A stretch of 64,000 nucleotides of DNA, taken from NCBI GenBank assembly GCA_963793005.1, contig CAWBYP010000002.1, forward strand, positions 124,001 to 188,000. The letters are read 5' to 3'. Positions 17,679 through 27,243 of the stretch are shown one piece after another. How positions within the stretch are numbered: position 1 is the stretch's first letter; each line of letters starts with the position of its first letter. The position numbers and the translations under genes were made by a program. The notes under the pieces were generated by a model, which saw only the letters and a list, made by a program, of their open reading frames with translations, was not told the DNA's origin and did not search any database. The stretch comes from RPQJ01 sp963793005. GTDB lineage: Bacteria; Pseudomonadota; Gammaproteobacteria; Steroidobacterales; Steroidobacteraceae.

Positions 17679-18107
17679 ATGGAAGCCGTAGCCAGGGTTG
17701 TGGCGGTCGCCGACGGTCGGGCGCAGCTGGCATGCCAGGTGGCGTCATCCTGCAAGTCCTGCGGCGCGGGCCGGGGTTGTGGCCTGCGCCTGCTGGCCCG
17801 TGACCGTGACATCGTCCTCGACCTGCCGGACTCTCCGGACGGCGAGTTGCGACTGGTTGCCGGGCAGGCTGTGACAATTTCCATCCCGGACGCTGACGTA
17901 TTGCGGGCCGCGGCGCTCGCCTACCTGCCGGTACTTCTTGGCTTGCTTGCCGGTGCAATCCTGGGCAGCTGGCTGGGCAGCGGCGATGGCCCGGTGGCGC
18001 TGGGCAGCATTGTGGGTGCTGCCAGCGGCTGGTGGCTTGCCCGGGGCAGGGCCCGAAGTCGACTGTCGCGGGTCAGCGTCCGGCCGCTCGGAGATAGCCG
18101 GGCGTGA
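17679..18107 (+). CDS. rseC: RseC/MucC-like sigma-E regulator
   Basis: A 142-residue protein with an N-terminal cysteine-rich cytoplasmic segment (CQVASSCKSCGAGRGCG, four of the cysteines spaced as in RseC) and two transmembrane helices at about residues 72-92 and 99-117. RseC proteins modulate sigma-E and are also related to RsxC-associated redox maintenance of SoxR; the exact role is unclear. Four-base spacing behind rseB and context support the assignment. Confidence 0.85.
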   Translation: MEAVARVVAVADGRAQLACQVASSCKSCGAGRGCGLRLLARDRDIVLDLPDSPDGELRLVAGQAVTISIPDADVLRAAALAYLPVLLGLLAGAILGSWLGSGDGPVALGSIVGAASGWWLARGRARSRLSRVSVRPLGDSRA

Positions 18108-18388
18108 CCATGGACGAAACCCCAGGCGCGACGATCCGCGTCGGGGGCGACACCGGGCAGTTCGTGCTCTACGTGCGCGAGGGCTGCCATCTCTGCGACC
18201 TTTTCCTGGTCGAGCTCGAGCAGGACCTGGCGCCTGGGCAGCAAGCGCTCACCGTTGTCGACGTGGATGGCGATCCGGCCCTGGCCGTTGAATTCGGCCT
18301 TCGAGTGCCGGTGCTCACGCTGTCTGGAAGGGTAGTCTGCGAGGGCCGTTACGAGTCTCCCCGGGTCCGGAGCGCGCTGCAGGTATAA
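18104..18388 (+). CDS. Glutaredoxin-like protein (DUF836)
   Basis: A 94-residue thioredoxin-fold protein of the DUF836 glutaredoxin-like family. The redox-active-like motif is CHLC in REGCHLCD at about residues 25-29, followed by VDVDGDPALAVEFGLRVPVL with the cis-proline. The GTG start overlaps the rseC stop as GTGA and has a GGAG box 10 bases upstream; an ATG two codons later is possible. It lies between rseC and lepA. Partner unknown. Confidence 0.82.
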   Translation: MTMDETPGATIRVGGDTGQFVLYVREGCHLCDLFLVELEQDLAPGQQALTVVDVDGDPALAVEFGLRVPVLTLSGRVVCEGRYESPRVRSALQV

Positions 18389-18389
18389 T
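18384..18389 (+). promoter_or_regulatory. Possible -10 box upstream of lepA
   Basis: A perfect TATAAT overlaps the stop codon of the glutaredoxin-like gene, 42 bases ahead of the lepA ATG. No matching -35 box is visible at the normal distance (the six bases there read CCGGGT), so this may be a weak or activator-dependent promoter, or chance. Confidence 0.3.
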
Positions 18390-18430
18390 CGCCCGCTTTG
18401 TTCCGGCATCCCGCCGGGATGCCCGAACCG

Positions 18431-20227
<1,797 letters not shown>

Positions 20228-20254
20228 GAAAACAGGTGCCTGGCACCTGTTTTC
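20228..20254. repeat. Perfect 27-bp REP-like palindrome
   Basis: Immediately after the lepA stop codon lies GAAAACAGGTGCC, a single T, and the exact reverse complement of the first 13 bases. The A-run on the left and T-run on the right make it a possible intrinsic terminator for either strand. The core resembles GGTGCC/GGCACC-type repetitive palindromes that I recall as dispersed in proteobacterial genomes, sometimes with REP-associated transposases. I noticed no second copy in this window. Confidence 0.75.
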
Positions 20255-20287
20255 CGACGCCCGTGTTTCGGTTCCGGGTGCAAGGCA

Positions 20288-20316
20288 TTGATGCGCCGCG
20301 GGAAATACAGAATACT
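20288..20316 (+). promoter_or_regulatory. Candidate sigma-70 promoter for lepB
   Basis: TTGATG and AATACT are separated by exactly 17 bases in the gap between the palindrome and lepB, 25 bases before the start codon. It would provide lepB and the genes behind it with their own transcription start after the lepA palindrome. Match is moderate. Confidence 0.35.
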
Positions 20317-20340
20317 GCCCCGATTCGTGAGAGGTGATGC

Positions 20341-21123
20341 TTGGTTCTCGATTTTTCATTCTGGCTGGTGGTGGCCGCGCTCGTGACCGGTCTCGTCTGG
20401 GCGGCGGACTGGTGGGTGTTCCGCCCGCGGCGGCTCAGGCGCGCCGAGGCCGGAGCGCTGCCGGGCGAGCCGGTGCTGGTCGAGTACGCCCGCTCGTTTT
20501 TCCCGATCATCCTGATCGTGCTGGTGATCCGATCGTTCCTGTTCGAGCCGTTCCGCATTCCATCCGATTCGATGATGCCAACGCTTCTCGACGGCGATTT
20601 CATCTTCGTCAACAAGTTCACCTACGGCCTGCGGCTGCCGGTCGTCAACCGCGAGATCGTGCCGCTCGGGCAGCCCGAACGCGGCGATGTGGTCGTATTC
20701 CGCCTGCCATCCGATCCGTCGGTGAACTACATCAAGCGGCTGGTGGGGCTGCCTGGGGACCATATAGTGGTCCGTGACAAGCGCGTGTACGTGAACGGGG
20801 AACTGCAGCCCGTTACGCTCGACGGCATGTACCCGCCGTTCAACAGCACGCCGCTGGCGCAGATCGCAGGTGAGCGACTGGGCCAGGCGGACCACCAGGT
20901 CCTTTTCATCGCAGAGCGGCCTTCGGTTGATTTCGACGACACCGTGCCCGAGGGCCATTACTTCTTCATGGGCGACAATCGCGATAACAGCCGCGACAGC
21001 CGCTTCCCGGAGGTCGGTTACGTGCCGGCGGACAACGTCGTCGGCAAGGCGGTCCGCATCTGGCTCAACTGGCGGCTGCCTCACACACCCATCTGGAACC
21101 GCATCGGCGATGCAGTACATTGA
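20341..21123 (+). CDS. lepB: Signal peptidase I
   Basis: Membrane serine protease that removes signal peptides from exported proteins. The 260-residue product has two N-terminal transmembrane segments (about 5-24 and 52-68), then the catalytic Ser77 in FRIPSDSMMPTLLDGDFIFV and the general-base Lys132 in NYIKRLVGLPGD. Box E is FMGDNRDNSRDSR near residue 215. The usual PSGSM is PSDSM here, a Gly to Asp change next to the nucleophile. The TTG start is supported by a GAGAGG box 6-7 bases upstream. Confidence 0.95.
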   Translation: MVLDFSFWLVVAALVTGLVWAADWWVFRPRRLRRAEAGALPGEPVLVEYARSFFPIILIVLVIRSFLFEPFRIPSDSMMPTLLDGDFIFVNKFTYGLRLPVVNREIVPLGQPERGDVVVFRLPSDPSVNYIKRLVGLPGDHIVVRDKRVYVNGELQPVTLDGMYPPFNSTPLAQIAGERLGQADHQVLFIAERPSVDFDDTVPEGHYFFMGDNRDNSRDSRFPEVGYVPADNVVGKAVRIWLNWRLPHTPIWNRIGDAVH

Positions 21124-21142
21124 CACCACCGGAGTCTGAAAC

Positions 21143-21508
21143 ATGAGACGTCATCAGCGCGGCGCGACCTTCCTCGGCATGGTCGTCATCATTGCAATAC
21201 TTGGATCGGCCATCTACGCCGGCATCCGGCTAGTTCCGCTCTACCTGGAATACACGAAAGTTGCGCGTGCGCTGGAACAGGTGCGCGACGAGAGTTCGGC
21301 CAACGACACCAGCGTGCAGATGATCCGCAACGCGCTCGAGCGCCGCTGGGACGTCGAGGACATCGCGAGCATCGGCTGGAAGGAAGTTGCAATCCGCAAG
21401 GTCAGCAATGGTTACGAGGTCGAGGCGGACTACACGGCGGAAAGGCCGTTCGTCGCGAACGTCTACCTGGTCGCCAAGTTCGACAAGCTGGTCACGATCC
21501 AGCAGTAG
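21143..21508 (+). CDS. DUF4845 single-pass membrane protein
   Basis: A 121-residue protein with a short basic N-terminus, one hydrophobic segment (about residues 8-29, GATFLGMVVIIAILGSAIYA) and a soluble domain. The region resembles a type IV pilin-like N-terminus, but no pilin cleavage site is evident. The gene matches the DUF4845 family typically found between lepB and rnc in gammaproteobacteria. Function unknown; position suggests a link to the Sec export or the envelope. Confidence 0.8.
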   Translation: MRRHQRGATFLGMVVIIAILGSAIYAGIRLVPLYLEYTKVARALEQVRDESSANDTSVQMIRNALERRWDVEDIASIGWKEVAIRKVSNGYEVEADYTAERPFVANVYLVAKFDKLVTIQQ

Positions 21509-21514
21509 GACGGA

Positions 21515-22204
21515 TTGCTCACCTCCGGCGAATGGTGCGAGGCGCGGCTCGGTTACCGCTTCGGCGACCCGGCGCTGCTCGATGCGGCACTCACGCACCG
21601 GAGCGCGGGGCGAGCCAACTACGAGCGCCTGGAGTTCCTGGGTGACTCGGTGCTGAATTTCGCCGTAGCAGTGCTCGTGTATCACGCCTATCCGGAGGCG
21701 GACGAGGGCGACCTGAGCCGCTACCGCGCCTCGCTGGTGAGTGGCCAGTCGCTGGCGGAGGCCGCGTCCGCGCTGGGGCTCGGCGAGCAGCTCAGGCTCG
21801 GCAGCGGTGAGCTGAAGACCGGCGGCTTCCGGCGCAGCTCGATCCTGGCCGATGCACTCGAGGCGCTGTTCGGCGCGGTGTACCTGGACGGGGGGTTCGA
21901 CGCGGCGAGCTCGGTGATCGAGCGCCTGTTCGCCGGCCGGCTGGCGCAATTGCCGGAGGCCCGTGACCTCAAGGATCCCAAGACGCGGCTGCAGGAACTT
22001 CTGCAGGGTCGCGGCCGGCAGCTGCCGGCGTACGCGGTCGAGGACGTGAGCGGCGAGCCTCACGAGCACTGGTTCGTCGCCAGTTGCGAAGTCGAGGAAC
22101 TCGGCCTGCGTGAGCGGGGCGAGGGGACGAGCCGTCGTCGAGCCGAGCAGGCCGCCGCCGAGCGGCTGCTTGGACAGTTGTCCGAAAGAGGGCTGGACCG
22201 ATGA
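21515..22204 (+). CDS. rnc: Ribonuclease III
   Basis: Double-stranded-RNA endonuclease for rRNA and mRNA processing, 229 residues. The catalytic signature ERLEFLGDSVLNFAV lies at residues 37-51 with the conserved acidic residues Glu40 and Asp44. The second acidic pair is in DALEALFGAVYLDGG (about 110-124), and the double-stranded RNA-binding domain (DPKTRLQELLQG to EQAAAERLL) fills the C-terminus. The TTG start has AGGACGGA directly upstream. The stop overlaps the era start as ATGA. Confidence 0.96.
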   Translation: MLTSGEWCEARLGYRFGDPALLDAALTHRSAGRANYERLEFLGDSVLNFAVAVLVYHAYPEADEGDLSRYRASLVSGQSLAEAASALGLGEQLRLGSGELKTGGFRRSSILADALEALFGAVYLDGGFDAASSVIERLFAGRLAQLPEARDLKDPKTRLQELLQGRGRQLPAYAVEDVSGEPHEHWFVASCEVEELGLRERGEGTSRRRAEQAAAERLLGQLSERGLDR

Positions 22205-23157
22205 CGGGCAAGGATCAGGCAGGAAACACCGGCGAGGATCACGGGTCAAACAGCGGCGTCACCGTTGCCCGCTGCGGGTTCGCGGCGCTGGCGGGGCGGC
22301 CCAACGTCGGCAAGTCCACGCTGCTGAACGCCTTGCTGGGACGGAAGGTAAGCATCGTCACCGCGAGACCGCAGACCACGAGGACGCGCATCCACGGCAT
22401 CCTGAACCGCCCAGGCATGCAGATCGTGTTCGTCGACCTGCCGGGTATCCATGCCAAGCAGCCCCGTGCAATCAACCGCTACATGAACCGCACCGCGCTT
22501 TCGTCGCTGGCCGACTCCGACGTAAACCTGTTCGTGATCGAGGCGCTGCGCTGGACCGAGGAAGACGAGCGCGTACTCGGCGAACTACGCACCGCGGGAC
22601 GGCCGATCCTGCTGCTGATCAACAAGGTGGACCGCGCGCAGCCGCGCTCACGCCTGCTGCCGTTCATCGCCGAGATCTCGTCGAAGGCCGATTTCGCGCA
22701 GGTCGTGCCGCTCTCCGCGCTGAAGCGCAAGAACATCGATGCGCTGCCGGAACTGATCGCCGGATACTTCCCGGAGTCGCCGCTGCTATTCCCGGACGAC
22801 CAGGTGACCGACGCAAGCGACAGCTTCATGGCGGCCGAGATCATCCGCGAAAAGCTCACACGCCGCTTGCAGGAGGAGGTGCCCTACGGCCTGGTGGTCG
22901 AGATCGAGGGCATCGGCCAGGCCGAGGACGAGCCTGGCAAGCTGATCGTACAGGCGGCGATCTGGGTCGAACGCACCGGCCAGAAGGCGATCGTGATTGG
23001 CAAGGGCGGTGAACTGCTGAAGGAAATCGGACGCGCGGCGCGCCTGGACCTCAAGCATCATTTCGGCCGCCCGGTGCATCTCGAACTCTGGGTCAAGGTG
23101 CGCGAAGGCTGGTCCGATGACGAGGCGGCGCTGCGCAAGTTCGGGCTCGAGTCGTGA
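22201..23157 (+). CDS. era: GTPase Era
   Basis: Essential GTPase that binds the 3' end of 16S rRNA during 30S maturation. The 318-residue protein has the P-loop GRPNVGKST (residues 32-40), effector TTRTRIHG, G3 motif DLPGIH (more often DTPG), G4 NKVD, and a C-terminal KH domain with VIGKGGELLKEIG. About 20 non-conserved residues precede the GTPase domain. It overlaps rnc at the start and recO at the end (GTGA). Confidence 0.96.
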   Translation: MTGKDQAGNTGEDHGSNSGVTVARCGFAALAGRPNVGKSTLLNALLGRKVSIVTARPQTTRTRIHGILNRPGMQIVFVDLPGIHAKQPRAINRYMNRTALSSLADSDVNLFVIEALRWTEEDERVLGELRTAGRPILLLINKVDRAQPRSRLLPFIAEISSKADFAQVVPLSALKRKNIDALPELIAGYFPESPLLFPDDQVTDASDSFMAAEIIREKLTRRLQEEVPYGLVVEIEGIGQAEDEPGKLIVQAAIWVERTGQKAIVIGKGGELLKEIGRAARLDLKHHFGRPVHLELWVKVREGWSDDEAALRKFGLES

Positions 23158-23900
23158 GCGGCACGGCGCGGCGCGTGCAGCTCGCACCCGCGTTCCTGCT
23201 GCACCACTACCCCTGGCGTGACTCGAGCAGGATCCTTGAGTTGCTGACCCGTGAGCACGGACGCGTCTCGGTGTTCGCGCGCGCGGCGCGGCGCGGCGGA
23301 TCCTCGCTGCCGGCAGCGCTGCAACCGTTCGCAGAGCTGCTCGTCTCGTGGACCGCGCGTGGCGAGGCCGGCCAACTCACCGGAGCTGAGCGGGTGCGTG
23401 CCGCGGCGCCGATCGAAGGCGACCGCCTGATGAGCGCTTTCTATGCCAATGAACTGCTGGTGAAGCTGCTGCCGCGCCACGATCCTCACCCGGCGCTTTA
23501 CGACGCGTACGCGGCGCTGCTTGCCCGTCTCGCCGATGCCGCCGAGCGGCCGGCGCGCGCACTGCGCCTGTTCGAGAAGCGGCTGCTCGAAGAACTCGGC
23601 TGGGGCCTGTGCCTGGAGACCGAAGCCGCGGCCGGGCTGCCGATCGAGTCGGGCCACTGCTACCGCTACCGGATCGACGGCGGGCCGGAGCTCGTCGAGG
23701 GCGTCGCAGAGGGAATACTGGTGTTTTCGGGTGCGTCTCTGCTGTCGCTGGCTCGAGACGAGTTGCGCGACGAGCGCAGCCTCGGCGACGCGAGGCGCCT
23801 GCTGAAGGCGGCGCTCGACCAGTGCCTCGACGGCCGGCCGCTGCGCACCCGCGAGGTGATGATCGCTATGCGCGCCCATGGCGGCGCACAGGGGGGTTGA
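23154..23900 (+). CDS. recO: DNA repair protein RecO
   Basis: RecO anneals single strands and, with RecR, loads RecA on SSB-coated DNA. The 248-residue product has the N-terminal OB-fold (LAPAFLLHHYPWRDSSRILE, VSVFARAARRG) followed by a helical domain (SAFYANELLVKLLPRHDPHP, LRLFEKRLLEELGW). The zinc-finger cysteines of some RecO proteins are reduced here, as in many gammaproteobacteria. GTG start overlapping the era stop. Confidence 0.94.
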   Translation: MSGTARRVQLAPAFLLHHYPWRDSSRILELLTREHGRVSVFARAARRGGSSLPAALQPFAELLVSWTARGEAGQLTGAERVRAAAPIEGDRLMSAFYANELLVKLLPRHDPHPALYDAYAALLARLADAAERPARALRLFEKRLLEELGWGLCLETEAAAGLPIESGHCYRYRIDGGPELVEGVAEGILVFSGASLLSLARDELRDERSLGDARRLLKAALDQCLDGRPLRTREVMIAMRAHGGAQGG

Positions 23901-23903
23901 ATC

Positions 23904-24656
23904 GTGCTTACCCATCCACTCCGTCTCGGCGTCAACATCGACCACGTGGCGACCCTGCGACAGGTGCGCCGCGCGAGCTACCCGGACCCTCTGTTCGCGG
24001 CACTGCTCGCGGAGCAGTCGGGTGCCGACAGCATCACGCTGCACCTGCGTGAGGACCGTCGCCACATCCAGGACAATGACGTGACGCGGATGCGCGAGGC
24101 GCTGCAGACGCGCATGAACCTCGAGATGGCCGCCACCGAGGCGATGCTGCGCTTCGCGCGCGGTGTCCGTCCGCAGGACTGCTGCCTGGTCCCCGAGCGT
24201 CGCGAGGAGCTCACCACAGAGGGTGGCCTCGACGTCGCGGGGCAGGTTGACCGGCTGAAGGACTGCTGCGCCGGGCTCGATGACGCGGGCATCCGCGTGT
24301 CGCTGTTCATAGACCCGGAGCCCGAGCAGCTCGAGGCGGCACTGGAGTGCGGCGCACCGGTAGTCGAACTGCACACCGGCGCCTACGCCGAGGCGACCGG
24401 GGAGCGCCAGGCGATGGAACTGATGCGGATTACGGAAGCCGCGCGCTTCGGCTCGCGCATCGGGCTCACTGTCCATGCTGGCCACGGGCTGCATTACCAC
24501 AACGTGCAGCCGGTCGCCGCTATCCCGGAGATCGTGGAGCTGAACATCGGCCACTCCATCGTCGCGCGCGCAATCGTCGACGGCATCGGTCCCGCGGTGC
24601 GCGACATGCGGGCGCTGATGGACGCTGCGCGCCGCGGTCTCAGGGTCTCGGCCTGA
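23904..24656 (+). CDS. pdxJ: Pyridoxine 5'-phosphate synthase
   Basis: PdxJ condenses 3-amino-2-oxopropyl phosphate with 1-deoxyxylulose 5-phosphate to pyridoxine 5'-phosphate, the last ring-forming step of vitamin B6 synthesis. The 250-residue TIM-barrel protein shows the family N-terminus RLGVNIDHVATLRQVRR, the DSITLHLREDRRHIQD segment with catalytic residues, and LTVHAGHGLHYHNV near the C-terminus. GTG start, 3 bases behind recO. Confidence 0.96.
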   Translation: MLTHPLRLGVNIDHVATLRQVRRASYPDPLFAALLAEQSGADSITLHLREDRRHIQDNDVTRMREALQTRMNLEMAATEAMLRFARGVRPQDCCLVPERREELTTEGGLDVAGQVDRLKDCCAGLDDAGIRVSLFIDPEPEQLEAALECGAPVVELHTGAYAEATGERQAMELMRITEAARFGSRIGLTVHAGHGLHYHNVQPVAAIPEIVELNIGHSIVARAIVDGIGPAVRDMRALMDAARRGLRVSA

Positions 24657-24664
24657 GTAGTCCC

Positions 24665-25054
24665 TTGATCTTCGGCATCGGCACCGACGTTGTCCGTCTC
24701 GATCGCATCGAGGCCGCCTACGCGCGCCACGGCGAGCGTTTCGTGCAGCGACTGCTGATGCCTGAGGAAGAGCTGGCGTTTCGCAGCTACAAGCGCCCGG
24801 TTCGATTCCTGGCCATGCGTTTTGCCGCGAAGGAGTCCATCGTCAAGGCGCTGGGCACCGGGTTCGCGCACGGCGTGTGGATCCGCGACGTCGGCATCGC
24901 GCCGAACGCCTGGGGCAGGCCCGAAGTGATCTGGTCCGAGCGCGGACTCAAGGTTCGAGACGCGCTTGGTGCGGGAGAAGGACATGTCACGCTGACCGAC
25001 GAGGCCGGCCTCGTGGTCGCCGTTGCAGTACTCATGCGAAGGGAGGCACCGTGA
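24665..25054 (+). CDS. acpS: Holo-[acyl-carrier-protein] synthase
   Basis: Transfers the 4'-phosphopantetheine arm of coenzyme A onto ACP. The 129-residue product begins with FGIGTDVVRLDRIE (magnesium-binding Asp8) and contains the second signature RFAAKESIVKALGTG. The TTG start is chosen by alignment with this N-terminus; no ATG is available in frame nearby. It follows pdxJ after 8 bases, the standard pairing. Confidence 0.95.
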   Translation: MIFGIGTDVVRLDRIEAAYARHGERFVQRLLMPEEELAFRSYKRPVRFLAMRFAAKESIVKALGTGFAHGVWIRDVGIAPNAWGRPEVIWSERGLKVRDALGAGEGHVTLTDEAGLVVAVAVLMRREAP

Positions 25055-25839
25055 CCATCAGTAACGTGTTCGCGTTCGACATCGAGACGGTTCCGGACGT
25101 CGAGTTCGGCCGCCGCCTGTACGGACTTGACGGCCTGTCGGACAAGCAGGTCGGCTATGTAATGCAGACCCGGCAGCGCGAGCAGACCGGCTCGGAGTTC
25201 CTGTCGCTGGAGCAGCAGCGCATCGTTGCTATCTCGGTCGCGATGCGCACCCGCGACGGCTTCAAGGCATGGAGCCTGGGCGAGGTGGCGTCATCGGAAG
25301 CCGAGCTGGTGGGCCGGTTCTTCGACGGCATCGCGCGCTACAGTCCCACGCTGGTGAGCTGGAACGGCAGCGGCTTCGACCTGCCGGTACTGAACTATCG
25401 GGCCATGCGCCATCGAGTGCAGGCGCACCGCTACTGGGAGACCGGCGACGAGGACCAGTCCTTTCGCTGGAACAACTACCTGGGCCGCTTCCACTGGCGC
25501 CACATCGACCTGATGGATGTGCTCGCCGCCTACCAGGGCCGTGGTCGCGTCGGCCTCGACCGCATGGCGCAGCTGGTCGGCCTGCCAGGCAAGCTCGGCA
25601 TGTCCGGTGAGGGCGTCTGGGACGCACACATCGAGGGCCGAGCCGAGGACATCCGCAACTACTGCGAGACGGATGTCATCAACACCTACCTCATTTACCT
25701 GCGCTTCGAGCTGATGCGCGGCCGGCTGACGCCCGAGGAGCACGACCGCGAGTGCGGCATCGTGCGCACCTGGCTTGCCGGTGCAGGCAAGCCGCACCTG
25801 GCGGAGTTCCTGGCGGCCTGGCCTGACGATACCGCATGA
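25051..25839 (+). CDS. Predicted 3'-5' exonuclease, PolB-like (PF10108 type)
   Basis: A 262-residue DnaQ-fold protein of the DNA polymerase B-like exonuclease 2 family. The acidic Exo motifs are visible: FDIETVPD (Exo I), WNGSGFDLPVLNYR (Exo II), HIDLMDVLAAY and ETDVINTYLIYLRFE (Exo III). Related proteins are often annotated as a 3'-5' exonuclease of unknown pathway. The GTG start overlaps the acpS stop as GTGA, so it is co-translated with the pdxJ-acpS pair and may join rlmD behind it. Biological role unknown. Confidence 0.85.
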   Translation: MTISNVFAFDIETVPDVEFGRRLYGLDGLSDKQVGYVMQTRQREQTGSEFLSLEQQRIVAISVAMRTRDGFKAWSLGEVASSEAELVGRFFDGIARYSPTLVSWNGSGFDLPVLNYRAMRHRVQAHRYWETGDEDQSFRWNNYLGRFHWRHIDLMDVLAAYQGRGRVGLDRMAQLVGLPGKLGMSGEGVWDAHIEGRAEDIRNYCETDVINTYLIYLRFELMRGRLTPEEHDRECGIVRTWLAGAGKPHLAEFLAAWPDDTA

Positions 25840-25869
25840 GAGCCTCGCCGCCATGAGCCGCCTGCCCGC

Positions 25870-27180
25870 ATGAAGCGCTTGAGCGTGGCGCCGGAAGAGG
25901 CGGACATCGTCGATCTTTCTCACGAGGCGAAAGGCGTTGCCAGGGTCGACGGCAAGGCGGTGTTCGTCGCCGACTCGCTGCCCGGCGAGCGCGTCGTCAT
26001 GCGTCGAGTAGGCCGGCACCGGCGCTTCGACGAAGCGGTGCTCGAGCAGGTCCTGCGCGCCAGCGCCGACCGAGTGCCGGCCGAGTGCCCGCATTTCGGG
26101 CTCTGCGGCGGCTGTGCCCTGCAGCACCTCGCGCCAGCGGCGCAGCTCGCGTTCAAGCAGGCACAGCTGATCGAGAACCTGGCCCGGCTGGGCGATGTCG
26201 AGCCCGGCCGTTTGCTGGAACCGCTCACCGGACCGGTGTGGGCGTATCGCCGGCGAGCACGACTGGGTGTGAAGCTGGTGCCGAAAAAGGGCCGGGTGCT
26301 GGTCGGTTTCCGCGAGCGCAGCGCGCCTTATGTCGCGGACCTGCATGAGTGCCGAGTACTGGTGCCGCCAGCCGGGGCCTTGATGGATCCTCTCGCTGCA
26401 CTGGTGGCGCAGCTTTCAATCGCTGCCCGCATGCCGCAGGTCGAGGTTGCGGTCGCCGACGACGCCTGTGCGCTGGTGTTGCGCGTGCTCGACGAGCCAT
26501 CTGCGGCGGACCTCGATTTGCTGGCGGGCTTCGAGCGCGAGCACGCGGTACGCATCTACCTGCAGCCGGGCGGCATCGAGACCATCCGTCCACTGGCTGG
26601 CGCTGTCGAGCCTCTGCACTATTCGCTGCCGGCCTTCGGCCTGCGCATCGAATTCGAGCCGGCCGATTTCATCCAGGTGAACGGCGCGCTGAACGAGGCG
26701 ATGGTCAGTCGTGCCGTCGATCTGCTCGACGCCGGCGCCGGGCACCGCGTGCTGGACCTGTTCTGCGGCCTCGGCAACTTCTCGCTGCCGCTGGCGACCC
26801 GGGCGGGGCAGGTCGTGGGCATCGAGGGTGAACAGGGGCTGGTCGAACGCGCGCGCCGCAACGCCGAGTGCAACGGACTCGTGAACGCTTCTTTCCATGT
26901 ATCCGACCTGGCCGCAGACATGAGCGAGGCGACCTGGGCCCGCGGCGGATTCGACCGCGTGCTGCTCGACCCGCCACGCGCCGGCGCGCGCGAGGTGCTG
27001 CCGGTGGTGGGCGCGAGCGGTGCTGCGCGCGTCGTGTATATTTCCTGCCACCCGGGCAGCCTTGCCCGGGACGCGGGCATCCTGGTGCGGGAGCATGGGT
27101 TCCGCCTCGCCGCGGCCGGGGTCATGGACATGTTCCCGCACACGACGCACGTCGAGGCGATGGCAGTCTTTGAAAGGTGA
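25870..27180 (+). CDS. rlmD: 23S rRNA (uracil-1939-C5)-methyltransferase RlmD
   Basis: SAM-dependent RNA methyltransferase (RumA family) forming m5U1939 in 23S rRNA. The 436-residue protein has an N-terminal TRAM domain (about residues 10-60) and cysteines of the [4Fe-4S] cluster in CPHFGLCGGC (Cys73, 79, 82). The SAM motif is DLFCGLGNFSLPLA and the catalytic Cys lies in YISCHPGSLARD. ATG start. Confidence 0.94.
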   Translation: MKRLSVAPEEADIVDLSHEAKGVARVDGKAVFVADSLPGERVVMRRVGRHRRFDEAVLEQVLRASADRVPAECPHFGLCGGCALQHLAPAAQLAFKQAQLIENLARLGDVEPGRLLEPLTGPVWAYRRRARLGVKLVPKKGRVLVGFRERSAPYVADLHECRVLVPPAGALMDPLAALVAQLSIAARMPQVEVAVADDACALVLRVLDEPSAADLDLLAGFEREHAVRIYLQPGGIETIRPLAGAVEPLHYSLPAFGLRIEFEPADFIQVNGALNEAMVSRAVDLLDAGAGHRVLDLFCGLGNFSLPLATRAGQVVGIEGEQGLVERARRNAECNGLVNASFHVSDLAADMSEATWARGGFDRVLLDPPRAGAREVLPVVGASGAARVVYISCHPGSLARDAGILVREHGFRLAAAGVMDMFPHTTHVEAMAVFER

Positions 27181-27243
27181 GGCGATGTTGGCACGACTCG
27201 AATCTCGCGCTGGTCGCCCGGTGAGCCCCTGGTGGGAAGTCTC

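Noticed and set aside
18398..18430. Extended LepA N-terminus beginning at an upstream ATG
   Set aside because: The extra 11 residues are not part of the conserved LepA start; the ATG in front of NKIRNF is standard.
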